64,000 nt of DNA from Oscarella lobularis (taxonomy: Eukaryota; Porifera; Homoscleromorpha; Homosclerophorida; Oscarellidae): assembly GCF_947507565.1 (NCBI RefSeq), contig NC_089188.1, positions 1,612,001 through 1,676,000 of the forward strand, in the 5' to 3' direction. The notes beneath the pieces are model-generated. The model was not told the origin of the DNA, did not search any database, and worked only from the letters and a program-made list of their open reading frames with translations. Positions 53,658 to 63,700 of this stretch are shown here, in pieces; positions within the stretch are counted from its first letter, which is position 1; each line of letters starts with the position of its first letter. Both the position numbers and the translations under genes were made by a program.

Positions 53658-55714
53658 ATGGCAGACGAGCCCACTCTTTTGTCGAACAGAACTGTAGGGC
53701 TTTTTTGTTTGCTCAACTTGCCTTTGATCGTGCGCGTTTGTCGCAGAGCCTCACCGATTCGCTCGTATCACGTCGAACGGCGTCGAGACGCAGCATCAAC
53801 AACAGCGAATTGGACGAAAGCAGCGGATACATTGCACTAGAGGTAAATATAATTTGATAGCTACTCGCAATCGAGCCGATTTTCCTTTTTCCAGCTTCCC
53901 AGTCCCGGAAGCGGAAATTTCAAAACTCTCGTGAACGGCAGAACAACCGAAGAGGCGTTGGAGAAATGCAAGAAAGAAGTTCTCAGTCCATACCAATTTT
54001 TCCTCCGTCTGGTAGGAATATAAAAAAAAGTTCCTATATTTGATTTGAACGTATTCGAATTTTTAGTTGGGATGGCAACCTTGGATTCCTAGCGGCGGAG
54101 TGGTGACGTCGTTCAAAGAACGGGGATTTAAATTTCTCAACGTCATTTATCCCATATTCGTCACGTGTCTTTTAATTGCGGGATATTTCACCCAATTCGG
54201 AGCCTGCTACAGTCGCGATCATGTACGTGAATTATGGACGGGAATCGTTGTGGTTGTTCTATGCACTATTCTAGCCAATGTATAACATTCCAAATGATTC
54301 GGAGGCTGTTCGGGGTCGTTATTGCAACTCGTCGAATGACTTGAACCCGGTCACCAAACGCCCTTTCTGCTCGCACGCCTATTCCAAATACTTGTTCTCG
54401 GACATCATTCACTTCATTGGATTTCTCTACGGAATGTACATATTTCGTTGGAGAGAAAATGAAGAGCTCGAAATGCTGATGCAGAAGGTAACAAAAAAAG
54501 TGAACGTGCCGCTCCTGTTTATACGTATTTGTTTTCTTAGACTTTTATTCAAACTGGTGGCGGCGATCTTCACTATTACCTGTCACAGAAAAAACTCAGC
54601 ACAGCCGTTCAGTAAGACACCTACATTAGCAGTTTTAGTTTTCGTGCCACACACCACGTAATATAGTACATACACATATACAGGTACACGCCTTTGTAGA
54701 GTTTGCATTGTCTTAGGTCACTCACCCAACACGTACGTTTTTTTATAGAGCCATCTTTTATTCCGGCATCGCGTGGATTTTCGTCAATTTCATCGCAAGC
54801 GTTCTCGGTCTTTTCGGTCGTCTCGTCGATTGCACGTGGACCGAGCCGTGGCGTTTGGGATTCGTCTCGTGGATGGACGTCGCGTCGCCCGTGGCGATGT
54901 GGATTCTGATCGTCGTCATGTGGATCGGCTTTCTCGCCTTCGATCTCGTCAACATCGCCGTGACGGTCAACTACACGACCCAATGCCAACTCATCATCGT
55001 TCTCGTTCGCGGACTCGTGCAGAAAGTTCACGACAAAACGATTACGCTTCAAAACGCCATCAAGGAGTTTCACGAAGCGGGAAAGGCGGTCGACGCGCTC
55101 AATCGGCAAATGGCTATAGTGATTTCGATAATGGAATTCAATTTCGTGAGTCACTCTATTTTATGTAAGTACAAGCATTGGGGGGAAAGGGTTCACGTAT
55201 AAGCGATTATTTTTCTATTTATTAGGCTTGCATTCTTTTTATGTTTTGCGCGACTCTTTTGATCTTCTATCAAACTCCCATGCAGAAGTCTTATTCATTT
55301 TCTCGGCCGTATTGGATTTTATACTTTGGACGGCGATCGCCTTATTTCCTGTCATACAGGTAACGCCATAAAGAGCACCGTCGTATTTTTTTTCAAAGCA
55401 ATTTTTCTTAGGCTGCTCGCGTCACAAGCGCCTGTCAATCGCCAATTAAAACAGCCTTGGAAATCAGGACACGTCCATTCCAGTATCAGGAGACGAAAGA
55501 CGCCGAATTCGATTCTTTCATTACGTTCTTGAATGCTCAGAACAAGAAGGTAATTGAATTATTTCGATGGGAGTGGTCTGATCTGATGATTTTTTCATAG
55601 GCCAAACTGTTTCGTATTCCGGTTGTCAGCCATTACTTGTGGGCGTTGGGAGCAGCTGCTATTTTCGTTCTTCTTCTTCTGGTCGAGCTGGAAATCATAA
55701 ATGTCGACGTCTAA
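53658..55714 (+). CDS. Seven-pass membrane protein, gustatory-receptor-like, paralogue A
   Basis: Exons: 53658-53693, 53747-53842, 53895-54011, 54067-54222, 54275-54487, 54541-54611, 54749-55164, 55226-55359, 55412-55549, 55601-55714; 496 residues, all phases consistent. A soluble N-terminus of about 100 residues precedes hydrophobic segments near 106-128, 174-193, 230-252, 279-303, 340-372, 388-412 and 470-490. A loop between segments 1 and 2 has paired cysteines and a glycosylation site (NSS at 153). A long polar helix follows segment 4 (QCQLIIVLVRGLV, LNRQM). A conserved LGWQPW opens the membrane domain. Seven helices, an intracellular N-terminus, a long helical stretch between helices 4 and 5 and a short final helix after a cytoplasmic linker resemble the insect gustatory/odorant receptor (7tm_7, Grl) superfamily. 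This family call is inference; no G-protein-receptor motif is seen. It lies 94 bp after the carrier gene and 98 bp before paralogue B. Confidence 0.82.
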
Positions 55715-55812
55715 CTTTTTTTTTGAAATACTTTTTCCTGTGTTTTTTGTAGATTTGTTAGCGCACGTTACAAGCTCAGACGTCTTTCGAAACGAAAAAC
55801 GAACGGCCGATC
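55715..55812 (+). promoter_or_regulatory. 98-bp spacer with an acceptor-like site before paralogue B
   Basis: The spacer contains a long pyrimidine tract ending CCTGTGTTTTTTGTAG at 55737-55752, a strong 3' splice-site shape, 61 bp before the paralogue B ATG. No upstream exon of B fits in the remaining space. It could serve a 5' UTR intron whose donor lies in gene A, a trans-spliced leader, or nothing. Confidence 0.3.
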
Positions 55813-57768
55813 ATGTCGTCGTATCCCGGTGAAAACGGCGAGAAGCAGGTCGAGTGACTATCGCAATCCTCGAATCGCTTGTCGAGCAATTTTATCAGCC
55901 TATTCTCCGCTCCGTTCATCGTCGCCCGCTTCCGGCACCATCCTCAAGCTCGGGAAGCGAAATGGACATCGTATCGGGACCCGAAAAAGAGGTGCGCGCC
56001 ATTAGTCGCTCTTTTCTATTCGCTCGTAGTGCTATTCCTCTAGCATCACATCCCAATTCCGACGCAGCGCCGCCTTCCGTCCCAATCGGAGAATCAAGAG
56101 GCCGATCTGTCTCTCGCTTTGGCAACGGCCGCCAATCTCCTCAAACCGATCAAACGATACTTTCTCACTCCGGTAAGCCGAAAAGAAAAATTCGTCATTT
56201 TTGATTTATGTATGTGTCTCCATCTTAGTTGGGGTGGCAACCGTGGAATGCGGATTACGAGCAGTCGAAGGCACTGACGATCATCAATTACGTCTATCCC
56301 ATCCTAATAGCCGGTTTTTTGTGCGCCGGCTACGTCATTCAATTCGGCGCTTGCTACAGCAGAGATCACGTCAGTTCTCATCAAACACACACACGAAAGA
56401 AACGAACGATTTTTCATCTTTTTTTTAGCCGATGTATATTTTGGGCAACGTGAGCAAGGAGAGGTATAAGAAATACTGCAACACCTCCAATTCTGTTGAT
56501 GGATCGTTTCAACCGAATTTTTGTCATCATCCCGTGTCTCATTACCTGTTCTCTGACGCCATTCACTTCATTGTATTCCTATATGCGCTCTACGTTTTTC
56601 GGCATAAAAGTGCCTTGGAAGAACTGGCAAGACGAGCCGACGAAGTAAACTAATTAGCAATCTAATATTTGCTATATTAAGTTTTTTTTGATTTAGGCTT
56701 GCAGGGCTGCAGCAGGTTATCCAGTTTTTCTAAAAAGTCTAAAGAGTACATTGAGGTTCAGCAAGAAATACAGTACGTTCTAGATATGAACTCTATTGTC
56801 TGCTTGCAGATGGATCTTTGTTTCTGGCATCGTTTGGGTGAGTCTCAGTCTGACGTCCGGCATTTGCGGCGTGCTCGGACGCATGATCGATTGCACGTGG
56901 AGCCCCAATTGGAATCCGGGCTACAGCTCGTGGATGAAGGCCGAGAAACCGGCGCGAATGTGGCTCGCCACCGTTTTCATGTGGATCGGATTTCTGCTAT
57001 TCGACGTGGTGAACGTCGCCGTGACAATGAGCTACGCCATCCAGTGCCAAACGATCATCGCCACCATACGCTGTGCCAACGTCAAAGTCAAAACGAACGT
57101 GCTGCCTTTGGAAGAGGCGGTGAAGGAATATCACATGACGGGCAAGGCGGTCAATAAACTCAATAAGCAAATGTCCGTGGCCGTTTCAATTGCAGAATTC
57201 AATTTCGGCAATCACACCATATTATGTAAGACGACTGATACTAGAGTCATTCCCATTACGTTTTTTTTTCTAGCTGGATATGCGCTGTTTGATTTGGTGT
57301 CCGATTTCTCAACGCTGTCGAGTAACACTACCAAGGGTCTCTTTATTTTCTCGACTATCACAAGCTTTTGCCTTTGGTTTTTCATCGCTCTGGTGCCGTT
57401 TGTGCAGGTGCAAGTGCGAGCGACGTGGAGTTTGTTGACTCGTATTGTTTTTCTAAGGCTATTCGTTTGTCCAATGCGTGCAAGTCGCCCGTCAAATTGG
57501 CGACTCAATTGAAAACGCGCATTCAGAGGGAACACCAGGATACTCCTGTTGATGAAATCGATTCGTTTCTTCTTTTTCTCAACGGGCAAAATAGAAGGGT
57601 AAGAAAAGTGCGTTGATCTGTTTACTAAGACTCGAGCTTTGTTTGGGGTTAAAGGCTAAATTGTTCGGCGTTCCTATCATTGGCTACTACATCTACGGAT
57701 TTTGTGCTGTTGTCCTGTTTGCCATTCTACTCAGCATTGAATTTATCGCTCTTCCTCTTGACTGGTAA
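55813..57768 (+). CDS. Seven-pass membrane protein, gustatory-receptor-like, paralogue B
   Basis: Exons: 55813-55848, 55899-55991, 56044-56172, 56229-56369, 56429-56644, 56697-56755, 56810-57225, 57274-57407, 57458-57598, 57655-57768; 492 residues. It is a tandem duplicate of paralogue A: ten exons each, matching phases, and identical lengths for exons 1 (36 bp), 7 (416), 8 (134) and 10 (114). Shared stretches include LGWQPW, QFGACYSRDHPMY, YLFSD-IHFI-FLY, GR-DCTW, MWIGFL-FD-VN-AVT, AIKEFHEAGKAV/AVKEYHMTGKAV, LNKQM and EFNF. Shared loop cysteines and the NTS site imply the same extracellular fold. The first 80 residues are the least conserved and rich in Ser/Pro/Arg. Function is unknown; a ligand-gated channel or chemosensory role would follow only if the gustatory-receptor-like assignment holds. 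Confidence 0.82.
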
Positions 57769-58160
57769 ATCCGAGTACCTTGTTTCCTATGTGTTTCTTC
57801 AATTTCTTGACATATTTGATATTTTAGCGAGAAGTTTAATAACATTAATCCGTGCGTCACAGCTATCCGGGCGTGTCTCCACCGACTCCACGTGGCAAAG
57901 GTAAGCAGCCTCGCTTTTATGAATCCTTTTCCCTTTTGCTCGCAATTCTTCGATCGAGGTAGATACTTGCTCCTCGGGGCCTTCACAGAGATGATCGCAG
58001 AGAGCGTGGCAAACCTTGGGGGCCCCGTTAGAGAAACTGACTGGATATTTGCTCCTTCGACAGAAGAGACGACGACAAAAGACGACGAAAAGCAGACGGT
58101 GAGATAGTCTAAGCATCAGTCGACTCTCCGTAAACTGTAACCGACGCGCCGCCGTCGTGC
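57769..58160. other. Spacer with possible unassigned exons
   Basis: No gene can be assembled with confidence. On the plus strand an acceptor-like ATATTTTAG (57818-57826) precedes an open stretch ending at a donor (CAAAG|GTAAGC, 57900). A second open stretch (about 57958-58098), reading YLLLGAFTEMIAESV and DDEKQT, ends at ACG|GTGAGA. They could be early exons of the hypothetical gene at 58161 or of an unrecognised one. Open frames on the minus strand here have no recognisable motif. Confidence 0.3.
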
Positions 58161-58531
58161 ATGGACGGGTTCCCCTTCGCGAATTGCTTGCACCGTACTG
58201 TGTACAGTACGTACGAAATATTCAGCGTACTGTCATTGCGCGTAACATAAAATCGATTGATCCGTCGGCGTAAAACGTCTGCGGTCTCCCAGTGCGAAGA
58301 TGCTGACTCTCTTTTGTTTTAGATCGACGCGCCCAGGCACACATCATTGCCAATCGTCATCTAGAGGACACTAGGGAGGGCTATCTTTTCTCCTTGCGTG
58401 ATCAATTGGCAACGTCTCGGGGGTCTGGCAGGACGGGTGGTCAGCAGACTGCTCGGATTCCGTTCCTCTTCATCCTGTCAGCTCTATGTGTGCGTGTCTC
58501 CATTGGGCTCATGATGGAGGTTGTTGCTTGA
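58161..58531 (+). CDS. Hypothetical small membrane protein
   Basis: Two exons, 58161-58206 and 58323-58531, join in phase 1 through ACA|GTACGT and TTGTTTTAG|ATCGAC to give 84 residues. The second exon is open for 69 codons in this frame, reading AHIIANRHLEDTREGYLF and ending with one hydrophobic segment, IPFLFILSALCVRVSIGLM, then TGA. I recognise no family. The first exon is uncertain; the coding stretches at 57827-58098 may belong to the same gene instead. An AATAAA lies 278 bp after the stop. The second exon is more likely real than the first. Confidence 0.3.
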
Positions 58532-58681
58532 AAGTGAAGAGAAGAAGACTTTAGAGTGGTCTCTTTTTTTTGTAGCTTTTTCTGTAATTTGTAGTAGGCG
58601 CATAATACACGCGCGCGCACGCTTGGGGCTTTGTACGCACAGCAACGTAGGTGTGCTGGGTGGTGTGCTGTGTGTTCAAGG

Positions 58682-58704
58682 CCCCCCCCCCCCCCCCCCC
58701 CCCC
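58682..58704. repeat. Poly-C homopolymer, about 23 bp
   Basis: An unbroken run of 23 C on the plus strand (G on the minus strand), downstream of short GC-alternating and GTGTGCTG-rich sequence. Such runs form G-quadruplex or i-motif structures and are unstable in cloning and sequencing, so the exact length may be wrong. Confidence 0.85.
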
Positions 58705-58801
58705 GATGCAGACAATATAACGCGCGTTTTCTTGTAGAGAAAACGTGCGTTATCGTTTGCCAAGTCGCACTCTCGCATGGACGTGTCTTTTTAACAGAAA
58801 C

Positions 58802-58814
58802 TTTATTAAATAAA
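58802..58814. terminator. Bidirectional poly(A) signal module
   Basis: TTTATT (58802-58807, AATAAA on the minus strand) and AATAAA (58809-58814, plus strand) lie back to back in a near palindrome. On plus it would end the transcript of the small membrane gene; on minus it would end an unidentified gene from the 58.8-59.8 kb region. These are among the few canonical poly(A) signals in unique sequence here. Confidence 0.45.
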
Positions 58815-58839
58815 ATTTGAAAAAGTCCCGGATGTTCAA

Positions 58840-59409
58840 AACAAAAACAAGCAGAGTTTCCCCTCTCCTCCATCCACCCCCTCGCCCAAACGGGTAAGGC
58901 CAGGTGGGCACCTGCTATGAGCCAAGGGCTCGTGGGGTCACTCCATACTCCCCCGCGGAGGGTGAGCCCGTTTAACCTCCTGGCTCCGAGCCTTGGACTG
59001 TGAAAGTGGCAGCTGGGATGTCAGTCCACTCACAGGTGCAATTCCAAGGGGCGTCACTGTCATTACCCGCCAGTGCCCTGCCTTACACGGGGAGGCGCTC
59101 TATAGCCTCTGCAGAGGTACGGCCTATTTATCGCTCTTGGCCACAGAGGGATGGCTGCGTCTGCCTCGTCGGATTGGGGGAACGACTACACGACAAAACA
59201 ATTGACGAGGAGATCAATGACAAATTACCTTCAATTCAAGGATGACTTGAATAGTGGTGGAGCAACGCACGACCCGCCCGCGATTGTCCCTCCCTTCCTC
59301 TAGTGGCCGTTTCACCAGTACATATTCCGTCGGCTATCACCTAGTCGCCGCTCTCTACGTCTTCGTACATAGTACAATCGGGCTTCCACGACGGAAACGA
59401 AGGCACGAA
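58840..59409. other. GC-rich intergenic stretch, possible decayed element
   Basis: From 58860 to about 59230 the sequence is GC-rich and unlike neighbouring coding DNA, with blocks such as CCCCTCGCCCAAACGGGTAA and GAGCCAAGGGCTCGTGGGG. Several overlapping frames are open for 60-80 codons on plus but use different codon biases, and none shows a domain. It could be an old transposon or SINE-like fragment or a structured RNA; I could not match it to tRNA, snRNA or rRNA. Confidence 0.3.
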
Positions 59410-59562
59410 ATGGCTCATCACAAGAACGGCGACCGCAACGGCAAAGAGCACGTCGTCGGCACGAGAACGTTGCAATCAAACACTTATGTTGACGAAAGAC
59501 GTTGGTTGTTCGCCGACTCCTTTGAAGTCGTCGGCGTCCCCAGAACGACGACAAGCGATTGA
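59410..59562 (+). CDS. Short hypothetical open frame
   Basis: ATG at 59410 opens 50 codons (MAHHKNGDRNGKEHVVGT and onward) ending TGA at 59560-59562. Its codon use (GGC, GAC, GTC, CAC, AAC) matches the genes of this window. No domain is recognisable, and no splice partner is clear. It may be an exon, a gene fragment or chance; the opposite strand is also open over most of this span. Confidence 0.2.
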   Translation: MAHHKNGDRNGKEHVVGTRTLQSNTYVDERRWLFADSFEVVGVPRTTTSD

Positions 59563-59862
59563 CGTTGGAGAGGGCTCCGCATTGAATTTCGACGCGCGAA
59601 GACGACAACAAAGTGCCCATCGGCGTCGACGAGTCAGAGACGGAGAAGTCAGACCCGGCTGATGAGGCGGCAGAAGTCCCACGCATTTATGAATGAGAGC
59701 AGAGATTGAAGATTGAAGATGCGTTGTTCGATGCACCTATCAAACCACAAGAGACAACATATTAATATTCTCTATATCTAGACGTTAGCCTTCGGGGTAA
59801 GGGATTCTGACGAGGAACGTACACATTGAGAACAGCCCGCTACCAATTGAAACTGCTACTGT

Positions 59863-59969
59863 ATGCCTCATGAGAACTGTAAAAGTGGGTTTCTTCAACG
59901 ACAATGCAGTGTTGCCCGTGCGAAACTGTATGAACAAACCCACTTTACAGTTCTCATGATATGAGGCAT
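59863..59969. repeat. Imperfect inverted repeat, 35-39 bp arms
   Basis: The left arm (59863-59897, starting ATGCCTCATGAGAACTG) is complementary to the right arm (59931-59969, ending GAGGCAT). There are two small internal offsets, including an extra ATAT in the right arm; about 33 nt lie between. A transcript would fold into a stable hairpin of about 35 base pairs. It could be a fold-back transposon, a MITE remnant, or a microRNA-like or structured RNA. Confidence 0.6.
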
Positions 59970-60070
59970 AACGGGTACGGCACGGTTCTCCTAAAAAACG
60001 GTTTCCGGCGATCAGAGAGTCGCTTTTTCTATCGCGAAAATTCGAACTAGAGAGCCAAAAAGAACGTTTT

Positions 60071-60341
60071 TTACTTCGCGTCTTTTTTTTTTGTTGCCGT
60101 CACTCCCAGCTGCGTAGAATGCGTGGATGAGATATCGCTGAACGCTGCACAGGCAGAAGAAGCGCGAAACGCGTCCACTGCGTGAGATGTCAAGTCGACG
60201 AGCGACGTTTCGCTGATGCCGTCATCGGTGCCGCAGAAGGCAATGCCGTAACGCGACAAACGCAGCTAGAATACGCCGCATTTCTAACCCAACTGTCCGC
60301 ATGCGCAAACGAAAAATCACGTGCCTTCTGATTTTCGTCAT
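60071..60341 (-). CDS. Hypothetical small protein, two exons
   Basis: Minus strand: exon 1 60341-60321 (MTKIRRH), a 55-bp intron with donor CAC|GTGATT and acceptor TATTCTAG, exon 2 60265-60071, for 71 residues. The second exon reads RYGIAFCGTDDGISETSLVD and ends KKKDAK, in this genome's codon style (GGC, GAC, ATC, TCG, GTC). No family is recognised. The intron length fits the local norm, but the first exon is only 21 bp and its boundary is a guess. The start codon lies directly beside a nested inverted repeat (60346-60447). Confidence 0.3.
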
Positions 60342-60345
60342 GTAC

Positions 60346-60447
60346 CTATGGTTTTTCACCTAAAAACCATTATAGTTCATTGTCTAATTTTGAGGAAAAA
60401 CAGTGAACTATAATAGTTCGCGACCAATTTTGGATGAAAAACCATAG
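60346..60447. repeat. Nested inverted repeat (potential cruciform)
   Basis: Outer arms CTATGGTTTTTCA (60346-60358) and its exact reverse complement (60435-60447) enclose inner arms ATTATAGTTCA (60369-60379) and its exact reverse complement (60404-60414). Two nested perfect palindromic pairs in 102 bp could form a cruciform in DNA or a hairpin in RNA, or be a small fold-back transposon. Confidence 0.75.
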
Positions 60448-60451
60448 CTAA

Positions 60452-60587
60452 GGCCAGAGAACGGGCGAAACAGTTTTAGGGCCAGAGAACGGGCAAATTA
60501 GTTTTAAAACTAAATCGCCCGTTCTCTGGCCTGAAAACTAATTCGCCCGTTCTCTGGCCTTAAAACTAAATCACCCGTTCTCTGGCC
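60452..60587. repeat. Five copies of a 15-bp motif, two forward and three inverted
   Basis: GGCCAGAGAACGGGC occurs at 60452-60466 and 60480-60494; its reverse complement occurs at 60517-60531, 60545-60559 and, with one change, 60573-60587. Copies within each orientation are exactly 28 bp apart, separated by AGTTTTA/TAAAACTA-type linkers. The two orientations meet at a near-perfect palindrome centred near 60505 (TTAGTTTTAAAACTAA). The block abuts the nested inverted repeat to its left. Confidence 0.85.
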
Positions 60588-60704
60588 CTAACGGTCCACG
60601 GCCCAAAATCAACCAAAACCGTGAACCACTTTCTCGGCGACGTTGTTCATGCGCGTGCGAACAAACGCAAGCGTATTTTTAACTAAGCTAGTAAATATGT
60701 TATG

Positions 60705-63700
60705 TTACAAAACCTTCAGCTTGAGTCCTAAGACGCTTTCAATTCGATCGGCTCGATCAAAACCAGCACGAATCATTGCAGCCAACATTGGCGCCGGCAC
60801 GTTGTCAGTGATATCGCTGGAAAAGGCGTGCCATTCCACAATTGCTTTCAAAAGTCTCCGTACTTCATCGCTACTCAGACAATTCAAATGAGTAACTTTA
60901 GCTTCAACCTGTCGAGCGGAAGCCTCAGGCTGAGAAGGCGGCAGTTGGCTGATGCGTTCTTCCCTTAGCCAATTCCCAAATGCAGTCAAGTTTCTCAACG
61001 TCTCGTCGATTTTCAAAATCTCTTCTTCCTTGCCTGTTATAGCCTTTTCGAGTGCCGTCTTCACGGAAGACGGCACGTTTGGTGTCTCGCAGGCTTTTTG
61101 CAAGTGGCCTAATTCCTCTTTGGCTTTTGACAGTTCGTCCGTTCGAGTTCGAAGAGTTTTATCGACGCGTTCTAGTAAGGCAAGAGAGTCGGCAACACTA
61201 GAGACGCTGCACGTCTCGAGAGAGACCGTCGTTCCGTCGTCAAGTTCTATTGGACTGCTCTCAATTGAATGCGTGGAAGCACAGGACAGTCCAACTGACT
61301 TTTCACTCGAACTTCGTTCCTCGAACTCCTTCTCTTCGTCACTCGATACCTCTTTTTCCCCCTCGTCCAGAGTCTCTTTCTCGTTCTCGAAACTTGCCTC
61401 CTCTACGTCCTCTTCCCTGTCTCTTTCCTCCTCGTCAAAAAAGTCGTCCTTTTCTGACGTCGAGTCGCTCTTGTCCTCCTTCTCCTTTTCGTCGTCGTCT
61501 CTCTTCTCCTCGCCGTCATCCTCGCTATCGCTATCGCTTTCGACGACACGTACTCTTCGCTGATCATTACTACTGTCGGTGCCGTCGTCGCCGCCCTCTC
61601 TGCCGCGTCCCTCGTTCTGCTGCATCATTCCCATCAGCATGCTCATTAAATCGCCGCCGCCACCGTCGCCGCCGCCTCCACCGATCAATCCCACATACGC
61701 CGACTCGGGTCTAAACTCGCTCAACGCGTTGTCCACCTGCCAAATGCAGAGCTCGTGCAGCCGATTCAACTCGTTCTCCGTCAGACTTCGCTTGCACGCC
61801 TCGTCGACGAGCCCCAGTACGCGTTCGTGAACGTCCATGAATTCGACGCTGAAGGCGTCGTACGGCACTTTGCGTCCGTCGCCGTTGTGGAGATACGACT
61901 CGCACTGTTCCGGCTCGAACATCGATCCGTGCGACGTGTATCCAATCAGAGCGAAGAGATTTTGGAAGAACGATAGAAGACGAATTGCCGGCGTGTTGGG
62001 CATTTCTTGGATGAACATGTCGATGATTTCTTCGAAGAAGTCCGACAGCTCGCTTCGCTCGCCGTGTCGATCGCCCGTTCGAAGATATTTGAGCGTTTGC
62101 TGTCGAATCGTGCCCCAGAATCCTCGCAATCGAGTGCCGCTCTTTAGAACGTTCATTTTCGTCGCGAGCGCTTCGACGGCGGCGAAACTCGCCACGACTT
62201 CCGCTTCGACGACGCTGAAGAATTGAGATGGCGTGTAGAGGGCAAGAAAGCAGATGCGAAAGCGCAGAATGTAGCCGAGATAGACGACCTGGGATGCTCT
62301 GTCGCCTTACAGAGGGGGAGGGAGAAAAAAATCAATAATTATTTAATGATTTTTTATTAACCGTTTACTAACCTATCGTGTCTATAGGTCGGCGACAGCA
62401 AATATCTCCCTTTGCCATAATGACGTCGTTTTTTACGAGTCGTAAAAAATATTGCATAACCGGTTTGCTTCGTTCCTGATCGCGAAGAATCATCGAACCG
62501 GGATACGTCTAAAAAAACGAACCATGATGATTATCATATCAAGGAGCATTGCACCGACCTCCGCAATCGCCGGCGGAACGTCCTCGTAGCCGAGCAAATA
62601 GATGACGGTCAAGGCGAGACGAGATTTCGAAGCCAAAACGGCGACGTGTTCACTATCTTAATTAAAACCAACCCACGGTATCTCTCCCTCCCCCCAATTC
62701 AAAATTACGAGCACTCACTTTTGATTGCCGCCGAATGATGACTCGAGAAGTCGACGTCGCGTTGCAAGACGTCGGAAACGAGCGTGTACAACGCTTGAAT
62801 GTAGCGCAGATAGAGAAGAGGACCGCCCTCTCGCTTGAGCTCCGTCTAATTAATGAAAAAAAAAGAAAATCGCTTGCCGATCTTTTGATATAACAACGAC
62901 GTTCTCTCTCTCTCTACCAATAGTCGACGAAGGCTCTTCGTTCGACCGTCGACGCCCGATTGCAACGTTCTCGGCTTCAACGAGCCGAACGACTCCGAAC
63001 GAAAGTGAGTCAGCATGTTCTGCGCTTTCCATCGGCAGACGTCGTACAAATTTCCGGCGAATTCGTCGGCAAATTCCGACAGAATCGCGCACGTTTCGTC
63101 GACTCTTCGACCGTATTCGCCGGTAAAAACGTCGCTTCCCAAATCGGCGATCAGCGTCCGATAGGCGGGATACAAGTCCAAGGCAACGCGATCCTGTGCG
63201 CGAGCCAAAGCGTAGAGCACAAACATCGTCTTGGACGCGTACTTCATGACGACTTGCAGATTCGAAGGAACGACGCTTTTCAGTTCATTGGATACGGCAT
63301 CGAAAAAGGCCAATATAGCGCTCTCCAGCGATTCGTCGGAGCAGCTCTTCCCTTCGCTGTATACGTAGCGAACGATCTTGTCCTTGACGTTATCCCACTG
63401 GGTTCGACTGCCGCTCTCCGGTAGCATGACGCACAGCCTGTCGGCTGCCGATTCGATCGCTTCGATTGAGAAGAGGATTCGGCTGCCAAGCGACGGAAAG
63501 AAATATTTGTTGTAATCGTCGTTCGCCGCCGTCAGTCCGAGAAGCTCGAAGAGCGCGTGGTACGTAAGGTAGATCGCCGAAAAACCAAGGTTAGCTAAAT
63601 GTAAAGACGTTGGGGAAGGGGAGCCCCTCTGAGGTACTTGGACTACCGTCATCTGGGAGGGGTCGAGCTGCAAGTGGATCTCGCTGATGAATATATACGG

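Noticed and set aside
54621-55154. 177-codon minus-strand frame opposite paralogue A
   Set aside because: Antisense shadow of the 416-bp exon 7; the plus strand has conserved membrane helices shared with paralogue B.
57766-57900. Extension of paralogue B past its TAA by an in-frame join (CTG|GTAAAT to TTTTAG|CGAGAAG)
   Set aside because: The final exons of A and B are both exactly 114 bp including the stop, so the TAA is the conserved end.
58840-59230. tRNA, snRNA or 7SL-like gene
   Set aside because: No A/B-box spacing, Sm site or conserved core could be recognised in the GC-rich stretch.
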